A stretch of DNA of 64,000 bases, from contig NZ_WPIK01000017.1 of NCBI RefSeq assembly GCF_009754915.1, forward strand, positions 1-64,000, in the 5' to 3' direction. Positions 34,215-43,230 of this stretch are shown piece by piece. Below the pieces are notes generated by a model that saw only the letters and a program-made list of their open reading frames with translations, did no database searches and was not told the origin of the DNA. The translations under genes were made by a program, and so were the position numbers. Origin of the DNA: Mucilaginibacter arboris. Its GTDB lineage: Bacteria > Bacteroidota > Bacteroidia > Sphingobacteriales > Sphingobacteriaceae. Each line of letters starts with the position of its first letter. Position 1 is the first letter of the stretch.

Positions 34215-35312
34215 TTAAATAATTACTTGTTCCAACCGATCCAAATATCCTTGATCCACATCTGCACCAATACCAGGAGAATCATCCAATTCCAATTGCA
34301 TTCCATTATACTTGCAACCTCCAATTACCGGATCAACCAAATGCCCTAACAAACAAGTATCCAAGTCAAAAAAGCTGATGTTTTTAAAAGCCATTGCAAA
34401 ATGAACATTTGCAGTTAAGGCCAATCGACTTTCCAGCATTCCGCCTTGCATACAATTTATGTTATTTTTTTCTGCAACCTGGTTAATTTTAATGGCTTCG
34501 TTTATGCCGCCACTTTTGGCAAATTTAATATTGATGTATTTTGCAGATTTATTTTGAATGATGCGTTCTGCATCGTAATGTGTGTAAACACTTTCATCGG
34601 CCATAATTGGAATGGGCGAAAGTTTGCAAAGTTCGGGCAGCAAATTATCGTTGTAAGTCCGCATGGGTTGTTCGCAAAATTGGATGTTGTATTGTGCTAA
34701 GTTTTGCAAGGTAAAAACAGCATCATCAAAAGTCCAGCCCTGGTTTGCATCCAAACGTAACTTTATATCTGGCCCAATGGCATTTCTTATTTGTTTGATC
34801 CGTTCAATATCCTCTTCCGGCTGCTTGCCTAATTTTACTTTGATGATTTCAAAACCTTGTGCTTTAAATTTTAGGGCAGAACCTGCCATTGCTTCGGGGG
34901 CAGCAATCCCGATGGTAATATCAGTTTCAATTTTCCTTTTTTCTCCGCCTAAAAACTTGTATAAAGGTTGGTTTGCATGTTTGGCGGCTAGATCGTACAA
35001 AACCATGTCGAATGCGCTTTTTATCGTATAATTTTTAGCGATATATAAATCCAATTCTGCTAATCTTGTTTCAATCTCGGCAGCATCTTTATTTTTCCAG
35101 ATGGCTGCAAAATCTTTGGCCAGTTCGTAACAAGTTCCCTGACTTTCGCCTACAATCATCGGGAAAGCAGAACATTCGCCAACACCGGTTAAACCAATAT
35201 CTGTATTTGCGCGGATAAAAATATTCTGGGCAAACTCCATCGTGCCTGTAGCAATGGTAAAAGGTTCTATCGGAATAGAATATTTGTAAATTTCGAATGA
35301 GGTAAATTTCAC
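34215..35312 (-). CDS. L-Ala-D/L-Glu epimerase (enolase superfamily)
   Basis: 365 residues starting at GTG 35312. Muconate-lactonizing-type barrel: KVKLGK (Lys base about 160), RLDANQGW (Asp), FCEQPM (Glu) and MADESVY (Asp) are metal ligands in order; NIKFAKSGG (Lys about 268) is the second base. This full set is that of dipeptide epimerases, which convert L-Ala-D-Glu to L-Ala-L-Glu in murein recycling. It lies 7 bp before the carboxypeptidase gene, and both act on peptidoglycan peptides. A sister-type core TAAAAACAGCAT (34712-34723) occurs inside. Dipeptide specificity is inferred. Confidence 0.9.
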   Translation of the reverse strand: MKFTSFEIYKYSIPIEPFTIATGTMEFAQNIFIRANTDIGLTGVGECSAFPMIVGESQGTCYELAKDFAAIWKNKDAAEIETRLAELDLYIAKNYTIKSAFDMVLYDLAAKHANQPLYKFLGGEKRKIETDITIGIAAPEAMAGSALKFKAQGFEIIKVKLGKQPEEDIERIKQIRNAIGPDIKLRLDANQGWTFDDAVFTLQNLAQYNIQFCEQPMRTYNDNLLPELCKLSPIPIMADESVYTHYDAERIIQNKSAKYINIKFAKSGGINEAIKINQVAEKNNINCMQGGMLESRLALTANVHFAMAFKNISFFDLDTCLLGHLVDPVIGGCKYNGMQLELDDSPGIGADVDQGYLDRLEQVII

Positions 35313-35541
35313 GGTATTGTTCTAAAATGCTTTACAATCCCAAGTGATTAATAGAACTATGGATTTGTAATTAATATTTGGACTGTTCTAAACTTAAAAT
35401 TAATATTTAAAAGGACATTTTAAAAGTAATAGATTTTCGCTATTAAAACTATGTTTGTTTGTGGTTTTATCAGCGTAGCTAACCAGAACAAAAACATCGG
35501 TACAGGTTTTTGGGTTACAGGTAAGCGTTTAAACTTAAATA

Positions 35542-36015
35542 GTGAAAGATATTAAAGAAGCAGCTTTAACGGGAAGGCTAAAATGGGTAGAGCGTATTGC
35601 TTATCTTTTGGATGAAAAATTCAGGTTTCCCGGGACAAAACTAAGGTTTGGGCTTGATCCTGTTATCAACCTGATTCCTGTTGCAGGAGATATTTCCGGT
35701 TTTATCGTTGCAGCAGCGCTGGTTTGGATTATGGCCAGACATGGTGTGAGCCGGAAAGTATTGATCCTGATGGTCTTAAATATTTTTATAGATGCTATAA
35801 TTGGCGGAATACCACTGATAGGACAAGTGTTCGATTTTTACTACAAGGCCAACTCCCGTAACATTAAGCTTTTAAAAGAACATTACCAGGAAGGAAGGCA
35901 CCAGGGAAATGGCACCGGTGTTTTGGTTATTGTATTTTTAGTACTGCTGATCTTTTTTGCCGTGTTTGTGTTTTTCATTTACAAACTTTCGCAATGGCTG
36001 TTTGGCTTGTTTTAA
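35542..36015 (+). CDS. DUF4112 membrane protein
   Basis: 157 residues starting at GTG 35542. LDEKFRFPGTKLRFGLDPVINLIPVAGD is the DUF4112 signature. Membrane segments at about 45-65 (ISGFIVAAALVWIMA), 73-95 (VLILMVLNIFIDAIIGGIPLIG) and 130-150 (VLVIVFLVLLIFFAVFVFFI). Function unknown. Monocistronic. Confidence 0.88.
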   Translation: MKDIKEAALTGRLKWVERIAYLLDEKFRFPGTKLRFGLDPVINLIPVAGDISGFIVAAALVWIMARHGVSRKVLILMVLNIFIDAIIGGIPLIGQVFDFYYKANSRNIKLLKEHYQEGRHQGNGTGVLVIVFLVLLIFFAVFVFFIYKLSQWLFGLF

Positions 36016-36048
36016 AAATGCAGATTGCAATTGTTGTTTCCATCACCA

Positions 36049-36125
36049 ATGCTTCTTTTACCGCCTAAAAATTGAGTTTTTTTTATGGATAGAAGAAACA
36101 AAAAATACAGGCATAAAAGAAGCAT
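36049..36125. repeat. Paired palindromic repeat
   Basis: 77 bp, both cores exact; left arm continues CCGCCTAAAAATT, right arm complement TGCCTGTATTTTTT. Between convergent DUF4112 and a small gene. Confidence 0.9.
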
Positions 36126-36169
36126 CCTAAAATAAAGAAACTGCAAGTTTAGGAACTTACTAATCGAAA

Positions 36170-36352
36170 TTAAAACCTTTTTGCTGCCTGTACTTTTACG
36201 TGTGCCGGAATTGAACTTGCATGCGCAGGCTGCTGGTTACATTTTCCTAACATGGTGTAAATTATAATAAATATAACAATGGTAGAGAAACAGCCTCCGC
36301 CTAATTTTTTAGCGCCCCATGCTGCAATTATAGTCCTGAAAAAATTGTTCAT
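36170..36352 (-). CDS. Small membrane protein
   Basis: 60 residues. NNFFRTIIAAWGAKKLGGGCFSTIVIFIIIYTMLG contains one transmembrane helix (about 22-36) after a Gly-rich turn, followed by a short polar tail. I recall similar tiny proteins in Bacteroidota but cannot name a family. Start ATG is clear; function unknown. Confidence 0.6.
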   Translation of the reverse strand: MNNFFRTIIAAWGAKKLGGGCFSTIVIFIIIYTMLGKCNQQPAHASSIPAHVKVQAAKRF

Positions 36353-36410
36353 AGTTTTTATTTATATCGCTAACATCATTTTCTAAACTTAGTTTTAGGT
36401 TATCTTCAAC

Positions 36411-37124
36411 TTAGCTTTGCTTTTGTATGACATAAAAGAAGATTTCCGTCCTAACAGCAAATCCCAAACTTTCATAAACTTGGATTGCCCGCATATTATC
36501 AAAACGAACATGCAAAAACGGAATATCAGAAGCTGCCTTGATCCGCCTGACCTGATGTTTCAGCAGTTGCTTGGCATAACCTTTTCCCAAATAATCAGGA
36601 TGCGTACATACTGCACTTATCTCTGCGTACTCAAATATATGCAGGCGTTGCCCGGCCATTGCCACCAATTCTTCTCCTTTAAAAATTCCGTTATAATGCC
36701 CAAAGTCAATGGTCCTTTCGGCAAATGGCCCCGGGTTGGTTAATTTAGTAAGGGCAAGCATTTGTGGTACATGTTCCTTTTTTAAAGGTGTTATTTCCAC
36801 ATTTACTTCTTCAGGTAACTCATCAGGTTGATTGTAAACCATTTGAAAACCACCGATGCAGTTCAATACTTTCCACTCTCCTGCCACTTCGGTTTCTTTA
36901 GGGCTGATTAATATAACCGGGTTATTGTGCGGAATTAAATCATGAAGAAGCCGGAAGTTATTAGAAGCAGTTTCTTTAAAGCCGATAAATGGAGATACAT
37001 CCTTTGCAAAATATTTAATTGCATCATTTCCGTATGCCAACTTACGGTTACCCGAAATTAAAGCGTTCCAGGCTGGATTATCTAATACATGTTCCACTTT
37101 GCAAACATATAAAAACAGGCACAA
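36411..37124 (-). CDS. GNAT acetyltransferase (FR47-like)
   Basis: Up to 237 residues. The extreme start is TTG at 37124; GTG at 37097 (VEHVLDNPAWNAL) is likely the real one. The C-terminal GNAT fold has AEISAVCTHPDYLGKGYAKQLL, with the acetyl-CoA loop QxxGxA variant, and NMRAIQVYESLGFAVRTE. The N-terminal half is a second, degenerate acyltransferase-like region. Substrate unknown. Confidence 0.87.
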   Translation of the reverse strand: MCLFLYVCKVEHVLDNPAWNALISGNRKLAYGNDAIKYFAKDVSPFIGFKETASNNFRLLHDLIPHNNPVILISPKETEVAGEWKVLNCIGGFQMVYNQPDELPEEVNVEITPLKKEHVPQMLALTKLTNPGPFAERTIDFGHYNGIFKGEELVAMAGQRLHIFEYAEISAVCTHPDYLGKGYAKQLLKHQVRRIKAASDIPFLHVRFDNMRAIQVYESLGFAVRTEIFFYVIQKQS

Positions 37125-37237
37125 TAAGAAGCTTAAAGGGTTTTTGATTTTTTAACCGGGGACAACATTTTTTAAATAAGCAATTAAAACTTATGGAGAT
37201 AGGATAAGTTATTTAAAAAAACAAAAACATTAATATC

Positions 37238-38245
37238 ATGAATGAAAAAGATAAAATTAACCGGCGCCAAGTAATTGGTGGTTTAGGGGCTACTTTGGCT
37301 GCTGCTGCCGTTTCACCGGTTTTTGCCGGGCCAGGAAGTTCAAACCCAGAACATGTGGCGCCACAAAAACTGCAAGACCCTACTACCAAATATCCAAAAC
37401 CTCCGTTTAAAGGCCAATCACAACCATGGCCTGGTTTAGCCAGTCAAATGGACCCGCGCCCGGACCATGGCGAAACCAGTTACAAAGGTTCTGGCCGTTT
37501 AGCAGGCCGTAAAGCACTGATTACAGGAGGAGATTCTGGAATGGGAAGAGCTGCCGCAATTGCTTATGCACGCGAAGGGGCAGATGTAGCGATCAATTAT
37601 TTTCCAACTGAAGAACCGGATGCACGCGAAGTTATTGCGCTGATAAAAGCTGAAGGCCGCAAGGCAATTGCTATTCCCGGAGATTTACGGGACGAAGCTT
37701 TTTGCCAAAAGCTGGTAGCAGATGCTGTACGCGGACTGGGCGGACTGGATATTTTAGTGAGCAATGCTGGAAGGCAACAAGCACATCAATCTATTTTGGA
37801 TATATCTACCGAGCAGTTTGACTGGACGATGAAGACTAATATTTATGCGCCATTTTGGATTATTAAAGCTGCCCTGCCACACTTGCAGCCAGGCTCGGTT
37901 ATCATTGGAACGACATCCGAACAAGCTTATGACCCATCGCCTGACTTGTACGATTATGCACAAACCAAGGCCGCTACCATGAATTATGTTAAATCTCTTG
38001 CTAAACAACTTGGGCCAAAAGGCATTCGGGTAAACGGCGTAGCGCCGGGACCAATCTGGACGCCCTTACAAGTTAGCGGAGGCGCAACCCAGGAAAAACT
38101 GGAAATGTTTGGCGGACAAACACCGCTTGGAAGGCCAGGGCAACCGGCAGAACTTGGATCTATTTATGTGCAGCTTGCCGCAAGTGATGCCAGTTATGCA
38201 AACGGGCAGGTTTATGGCTCCGCAGGCGGAAGCGGCCAGCCTTAA
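37238..38245 (+). CDS. Tat-exported short-chain dehydrogenase
   Basis: 335 residues. A Tat signal (INRRQVIGGLGATLAAAAV, cleavage near VFAGP) leads to an SDR of the YhdF/glucose dehydrogenase-like kind. LITGGDSGMGRAAAIAYA (cofactor), VSNAGRQ, IIGTTSEQA (Ser), YDYAQTKAA (Tyr-Lys) and GVAPGPIWTPL. Tat export suggests it crosses the inner membrane folded with NADP bound, as glucose-fructose oxidoreductase does. Substrate unknown. Own terminator at 38295. Confidence 0.9.
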   Translation: MNEKDKINRRQVIGGLGATLAAAAVSPVFAGPGSSNPEHVAPQKLQDPTTKYPKPPFKGQSQPWPGLASQMDPRPDHGETSYKGSGRLAGRKALITGGDSGMGRAAAIAYAREGADVAINYFPTEEPDAREVIALIKAEGRKAIAIPGDLRDEAFCQKLVADAVRGLGGLDILVSNAGRQQAHQSILDISTEQFDWTMKTNIYAPFWIIKAALPHLQPGSVIIGTTSEQAYDPSPDLYDYAQTKAATMNYVKSLAKQLGPKGIRVNGVAPGPIWTPLQVSGGATQEKLEMFGGQTPLGRPGQPAELGSIYVQLAASDASYANGQVYGSAGGSGQP

Positions 38246-38294
38246 TTATTGTGTTTTTAAAAGCATTTCAACAATCAATCATTATTATTTAATG

Positions 38295-38327
38295 TAAAAA
38301 ACGGGGTACATAGCTGCCCCATTTTTT
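38295..38327 (+). terminator. Rho-independent terminator
   Basis: A run, GGGG (38303-38306), loop, CCCC (38317-38320), then ATTTTTT. Stem has one mismatch. Confidence 0.75.
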
Positions 38328-38376
38328 ATGCTTTTTTGCACCACATCTCCACATAATTTAAGTTCAATTTATGTTG

Positions 38377-38454
38377 ATGCTTCTTTTATCACCTAAAAAT
38401 TTGTGTATGTAAATTTAACAAAGCTTGCCATCTTTTAGGTGATAAAAGAAGCAT
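38377..38454. repeat. Paired palindromic repeat
   Basis: 78 bp; both arms carry core, TCACC and TAAAA. Symmetry extends outward by GTTG/CAAC on both sides. Lies in the 429-base gap (38246-38674) before the BLUF gene, which holds nothing else apart from the terminator. Confidence 0.92.
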
Positions 38455-38674
38455 CAACTCAAACAGAATAAAACTAACACATTCTCCCAGATCAAACTAA
38501 TTCTTAAATTTATAAAGAAATATACAGGATTGCCAGAAAATAAGATGTACTTTATTGGATTTTTCTTTATCGTTTTTAATTATTTTTGCTTCGAAGCCCA
38601 TTCATCACTACGTAAATGTTGTATTTGGTTTATAAATCTTTGCCTGTTCCCTTATTATAAAAATTATTATCACC

Positions 38675-39097
38675 GTGAAATATATCATCTATATGAGCAC
38701 CGCATCTATGTATTTTCAGACAGGGATGCTGGAAACGATGCTGATCCATTTTAGAAAAAACAATGAAGCAAACAAAATTACGGGAATGATGCTGTTTGGC
38801 GATGGGATTTTTTTACAGGTGCTGGAAGGAAACGACAGGGATGTGGATACGCTGATTAAGAAGATTAAAAAAGATAACCGCCACCATAGTGTAATACAAT
38901 TGGATTGCCAAACTATAGAAGAGCGAATATTTCCGGATTGGTCAATGGGTTTTAAAGTTGCATCGGCCGAAGATTTTACAGCTATAAAAGGTTTTGCCGA
39001 CCCAGCCAGCCCAAATTTTCTTCCTGCCCAAAAGGGAGAACAGCATCCTGCCTTATCTATTTTAAAGAGGTTTGCTGAAAGTACCAGAATGACATAG
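38675..39097 (+). CDS. BLUF-domain blue-light photoreceptor
   Basis: 140 residues; GTG 38675 is chosen because Tyr6 in YIIYMS, the flavin-contacting Tyr, precedes the next Met. NKITGMMLFGDGIFLQVLEG has the flavin-site Gln, RHHSVIQLD and RIFPDWSMGFK (Trp, Met) complete the fold. It binds FAD and senses blue light. There is no effector domain, so it must act by protein contact. The convergent PAS kinase (39139-40233) is 41 bp away, a possible partner, but evidence is positional only. Confidence 0.92.
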   Translation: MKYIIYMSTASMYFQTGMLETMLIHFRKNNEANKITGMMLFGDGIFLQVLEGNDRDVDTLIKKIKKDNRHHSVIQLDCQTIEERIFPDWSMGFKVASAEDFTAIKGFADPASPNFLPAQKGEQHPALSILKRFAESTRMT

Positions 39098-39138
39098 CTT
39101 ATACTTTTCTGGTCCGAACTAACAAAAGGTTAAATTTA

Positions 39139-40233
39139 TTATTTATATTTTAAAAAAAGATGGAACGTTGTGCCTACACCTTCCTCACTTTCAACTTCAA
39201 TACGTCCGCCCATTGCTTCTATCTGGTACTTGGTAATAAACAAACCGATACCGTTAGCATCGGAGTTTCCGTGAAATGTTTTGTACATTCCGAAAAGGTC
39301 TTTTTTGCACTTTGCTAAATTAATCCCTAAACCGTTATCCTTTATACTTAAAACTACTTCTTTATCCTGGATACGGGCTGAAATGGCAATGACAGGTTGC
39401 CGGCCAGGTTGCCTGTATTTAATGGCATTGGTAAGCAAGTTTAAAATAATACTTTCTACATAAGCCGCATTTGCTTTTACAATAATGTTGTCCCCCACCT
39501 CATTTTTAACTACAGCTTCAGACGCTTTAATTTGAATAAGGAGCGTTTTAATTACATTATTAGTGTATTCAAACAAATTAACAGGTTCGTGTGCAAAATC
39601 TGTTAAATTTTGAGCATAAACTATTTCATTTAGATTAACAACAGTTGAACTGAACCGGTTAGAAATTTCTTTTAGATAAGCGATCATTTCATCTTTTTCG
39701 GCCACAGATTCTGCATTTTCAAATAAATCTAAAATCCCTTTTAAATTATTTGAATAGGTATTCAGGTTATGAGACACAACATTTGCAAAATTTAGAAGCC
39801 TTTTATTCTGATCGTTGATGATTTCATTTTTGAGGGTTACCTCTTTCTCTAACAATTTTGAGGAAGTAATATCAGCAACATGCACAAAAAACCCTTTGAC
39901 TACCCCATCTTCTATATCTGAAATATAATTTGCAATGGAGTGCATCATAACCCCTTTTGGGTTTACAATTTCGCGTTCAAAGGTTTGGTTTTCTCCGGCT
40001 AATGCCCCTAAAATGTGCGGTAAATTTTGTTGATAAAGAGGCCCCAGGATTTTATCGATCGTCATCTTATTATTAATCATTTCATCAGGGCCCATTCCAA
40101 ACCAATCTTGATAAGCAGAATTTGCATACAAACAAACAAGATTTTTGTCCCAATAAGCCAGCATTGCAGGAACATGATCTGCAACCATTCTGCTTAAAAT
40201 GTTTAAGTTACCCTCTGCTTGTTCTAACTTCAT
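39139..40233 (-). CDS. PAS sensor histidine kinase
   Basis: 364 residues, soluble. PAS domain about 10-130 (MLAYWDKNLVCLYANSAYQDWFG), short coiled coil, unusual H-box NFANVVSHNLNTYSNNLKG (His about 158; Asn-Leu after His as in other Bacteroidota kinases), then HATPase: NLLTNAIKYRQPG, IKDNGLGINL and GNSDANGIGLFITK. All ATP motifs are present. Next to a BLUF gene, no cognate regulator adjacent. Confidence 0.9.
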   Translation of the reverse strand: MKLEQAEGNLNILSRMVADHVPAMLAYWDKNLVCLYANSAYQDWFGMGPDEMINNKMTIDKILGPLYQQNLPHILGALAGENQTFEREIVNPKGVMMHSIANYISDIEDGVVKGFFVHVADITSSKLLEKEVTLKNEIINDQNKRLLNFANVVSHNLNTYSNNLKGILDLFENAESVAEKDEMIAYLKEISNRFSSTVVNLNEIVYAQNLTDFAHEPVNLFEYTNNVIKTLLIQIKASEAVVKNEVGDNIIVKANAAYVESIILNLLTNAIKYRQPGRQPVIAISARIQDKEVVLSIKDNGLGINLAKCKKDLFGMYKTFHGNSDANGIGLFITKYQIEAMGGRIEVESEEGVGTTFHLFLKYK

Positions 40234-40402
40234 GAAGATTATTGGTTGAAAATAACTGGTTTAATAGCAAAGCAATATATGTTTTTTTGCCTTTCCTTTC
40301 TTATTGGTATTAAAAATTAAGTTAAATTTAAATTAAGAGGAATCCCACTTTTTTTAAGTTGTTCGGAATTTTCTTCCTGAATTTAGCTGGTTAAAAATTA
40401 AC

Positions 40403-40486
40403 ATGCTTCTTTTATCGTATAAAAACTGATTTTTCAATTGGTGAGGAAGCACTACAACACTAATTTTTATAGGGTAAAAGAAGCAT
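40403..40486. repeat. Paired palindromic repeat
   Basis: 84 bp, both cores exact; left arm TCGTATAAAAACT, right arm complement CCCTATAAAAATT. Confidence 0.9.
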
Positions 40487-40790
40487 AGCAATTCTTCTCA
40501 TATCTTTAACATCAGCCAAAAATTTTATAAATTATGATTGTAGCATTTCTTTTGCTGCAAAAACAAATAAATAATTAAATGGCAGATGGACAAATATAAC
40601 AGCGTTTTTTATCAATAGAAGTATTAAACTACAGGTAATTAAAACCAAAAAGAGGTGGACCTTTCGGTATGCCTGTTCCAAAATCTGTTATGGCAATTTT
40701 TATATTTTGTGTCTTAACTAATTGTTGCAATTACCTTACCTGCATTTAAAAATATTTAATGGTATTAAGAGGTTGTTTAAATTATTTTTT

Positions 40791-40882
40791 ATGCTTCTTT
40801 TATCACCTGAAAAATATAAAACTTTCATGCTTTTTGTATCTATAAAAAATACAAAAAACAATTATATGCCTAAAAGAAGCAC
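40791..40882. repeat. Paired palindromic repeat, subfamily A
   Basis: 92 bp. Left core exact; right arm ends CAC instead of CAT. Interior TTTCATGCTTTTTGTATC (40823-40840) is shared with 18825-18910. Confidence 0.88.
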
Positions 40883-40941
40883 TATAAATTTTTCTGAGTT
40901 TTAAGTAAGGGTTTCTCTGTTTTGGCTTGTACTTACTCTAT

Positions 40942-43194
40942 TTAATGTTTATCACCATAAAAAATACCCCGGCCATGTGTACCAACATATACGCGGCCGT
41001 AAGTTTTAGGATCTCCAGTAATTTGAAGTATTAATCCCCACCGGCGGCTGTCATCATTGATCCGCAGCCAGCTTTTCCCTTTATCATCAGAGCGGAATAT
41101 ACCATCTACTCCGTTGATCGTTCCGGCAAGGTATAATGCAGGATAACCATTAGCCTTGGCTGCCCTGCCAAAACCAAAGGCATGAATTTCCTCTACATTA
41201 TTAATCTTTTCAAAAGCCTTATTTATATTATCAGTATGATACAAACCATCATAAGCTGGTATCCATAGATCGCCTTCTCTGCCAGGCGTTGTATATAAAT
41301 GGTCCTGTTGTCCACGGTTGTCTCCCCGGTTACCCCGTTGAGGTAATCCGTTTGACAGCTTTAGTTCATGCTCCTGAAAGGAACTTCCGCTATCGTTACT
41401 TTCAAAAAGCTTTCCATCAAACAAAGACAAAGCGTAAAATTTTGTCGGGTTTACAGGATCGGCTATAACCGGAGTATTATCAGGCAATCCGCTTATCCTT
41501 TGCCAGGTTTCACCATTATTATTGGTGATAAAGGCAGCGCTGTGTGCAGGTATCCATATCCAGGTTTTGCCCGATGCGGAAACACAAACAGTACCTCGTT
41601 TACTATCAGGTTGTGGTGTGCTTTTAGGCAGTTGCCAGGTTTTTCCGCCATCCAAAGAGTACCCAATATTCCCACCTCCTACTTGTGTAGAACCTTCGCC
41701 TACCCTAACCATAAGGTCAGGGTTAAGTGCTGCGCCAGTCACCACGTCTGTATTTGCAAAATGCGGGTTTACAAAATTACCTTCCGGTACAGGTTTATCT
41801 AAATTGTAGTGTACAAAGCCTCCATAATCTCCAATGCCTGATACCAACGTTGCATCTTTAGCCGGACTAAGCAAACTGAGCGCTACCGTTTCTTCAATGC
41901 CTTTGTTCATTACACTCCAGGTAGTTGGCTTACCCTGATCTGCGTCTGTCAAATCGAAAGTTTCATGCAATCCATAACCGGTAGTAAATATCGCATGATT
42001 TGAATTTGAAGGATCAATTTCCAGGTCAAATAACCAGTGGATACCTGTATGTTTGATATATGGCGCCAACGTGTAATCGAATTTTCCTCCGCCTCCGCCC
42101 GTAAAAATTGGCCGCCAGGTTTTACCGCCGTCTGTACTACGAAATATATCCTCGCCGCCCGCTTTTCCATAACGGTTAAAACTGCTGACGATGAGTGTGT
42201 TTTGATGATTCGGATCAACAGCCACAGCCGCATAACCGAATCCTTTTTGATTTTCCGGTTCCGGTTTTACAGGTGTTATGTCTGTCCACTCATTTGTTAC
42301 GGTGTTAAATTTATAAACTGCTCCATCGGTCATTCTATCCGGTCCCGGATTGGTTCCATAAGTTAGATATAGCATACCATCGGATGATAAAATGCCATGT
42401 GTAGGCATTAAAGCTGTCGGCTGTCCTGCTACCGGTGCCCAGGTAGCTCCGGCATCTGTGCTTTTGTATAAATTGTCTTTCCCTTTTTGAGAAATACCTG
42501 CATATATAATTTTACTGCCTTTATTTAAGCTGCCACTTTTAGGGTCAAATATTACAAAGATAATTCCGTTAGCACGTGGCCTGTAACGGCGGGGAGTTTC
42601 TGGACCTGCAGCTACAACAGGTTCTGTTATCTCCGGGAAACCTGCTACACGGTTCCAGGTAACAGCCCGGTCTTTACTGCACCACAAACCATCGAGGCGT
42701 GTACCCATATAAATTAGGTTCCCGTTGTTAGGATCAACGGCCATACGTTCTCCATTACCCCTGCCATTTTCATTGCCTCCCATCCTGAATTTTACGTCTG
42801 TGCGTTTAAAAGTTTTCCCCTTATCATCAGAACTTAAAATAGCATTCGGGCCCGGAGAACTGGTATAAGTACCGCAAGCCATGTAAAGCCGGTTAGGATC
42901 ATTTGCATCAAGCGCAATGCTTTCTACACCCATCAGGTTATTATCTTTATAAGATACCCAATCTAGCAGGGCTTCCCATGCTTTTAAAACATCATTCCAG
43001 CGATAGGCGCCGCCCATATCTGTGCGGCAATACAACAATCCTTTTGCTGTAGGGTGAAATATAACACCGTCAACAAAACCGCCGCCTGCTATTTGTACAC
43101 TTTTCCAGTTATAGGGTTTGTTCAATTGCTGGCCATTAACGGTATGCTGAAACAGGGATGCAATTAACAGAAGGCAAATAAAAAATCTTTTCAT
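40942..43194 (-). CDS. GH74 endo-xyloglucanase, secreted
   Basis: About 750 residues from ATG 43194 (signal peptide MKRFFICLLLIASLFQHTVNG); in-frame ATG 43212 and TTG 43221 are alternatives. A double seven-bladed propeller with BNR repeats (DDKGKTF, DAGATWAPV, DGGKTWRPI, DGGKTWQLP, DKGKSWLRI). YNWKSVQIAGGGFVDGVIFH and RTDMGGAYRW (catalytic Asp about 57) are GH74 hallmarks; GIGDYGGF (about 451-458) carries the second Asp. It cleaves the xyloglucan backbone. Distal member of the xyloglucan-type locus, 36 bp after the GH31 gene. Confidence 0.92.
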   Translation of the reverse strand: MKRFFICLLLIASLFQHTVNGQQLNKPYNWKSVQIAGGGFVDGVIFHPTAKGLLYCRTDMGGAYRWNDVLKAWEALLDWVSYKDNNLMGVESIALDANDPNRLYMACGTYTSSPGPNAILSSDDKGKTFKRTDVKFRMGGNENGRGNGERMAVDPNNGNLIYMGTRLDGLWCSKDRAVTWNRVAGFPEITEPVVAAGPETPRRYRPRANGIIFVIFDPKSGSLNKGSKIIYAGISQKGKDNLYKSTDAGATWAPVAGQPTALMPTHGILSSDGMLYLTYGTNPGPDRMTDGAVYKFNTVTNEWTDITPVKPEPENQKGFGYAAVAVDPNHQNTLIVSSFNRYGKAGGEDIFRSTDGGKTWRPIFTGGGGGKFDYTLAPYIKHTGIHWLFDLEIDPSNSNHAIFTTGYGLHETFDLTDADQGKPTTWSVMNKGIEETVALSLLSPAKDATLVSGIGDYGGFVHYNLDKPVPEGNFVNPHFANTDVVTGAALNPDLMVRVGEGSTQVGGGNIGYSLDGGKTWQLPKSTPQPDSKRGTVCVSASGKTWIWIPAHSAAFITNNNGETWQRISGLPDNTPVIADPVNPTKFYALSLFDGKLFESNDSGSSFQEHELKLSNGLPQRGNRGDNRGQQDHLYTTPGREGDLWIPAYDGLYHTDNINKAFEKINNVEEIHAFGFGRAAKANGYPALYLAGTINGVDGIFRSDDKGKSWLRINDDSRRWGLILQITGDPKTYGRVYVGTHGRGIFYGDKH

Positions 43195-43230
43195 ATTCAA
43201 TTTGAGCAGCATGATTATCAAACTTGCTCC

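Larger units (their letters stand above)
40234..40941. other. 708-base gap with two repeats
   Basis: Apart from the paired repeats at 40403-40486 and 40791-40882 I see no gene, tRNA or strong terminator. A 60-codon plus frame at 40722-40904 is read largely from the second repeat and is not a gene. Confidence 0.5.

Noticed and set aside
40722-40904. Small plus-strand frame in the 40234-40941 gap
   Set aside because: Most of it is read from the paired repeat at 40791-40882; no coding signal.
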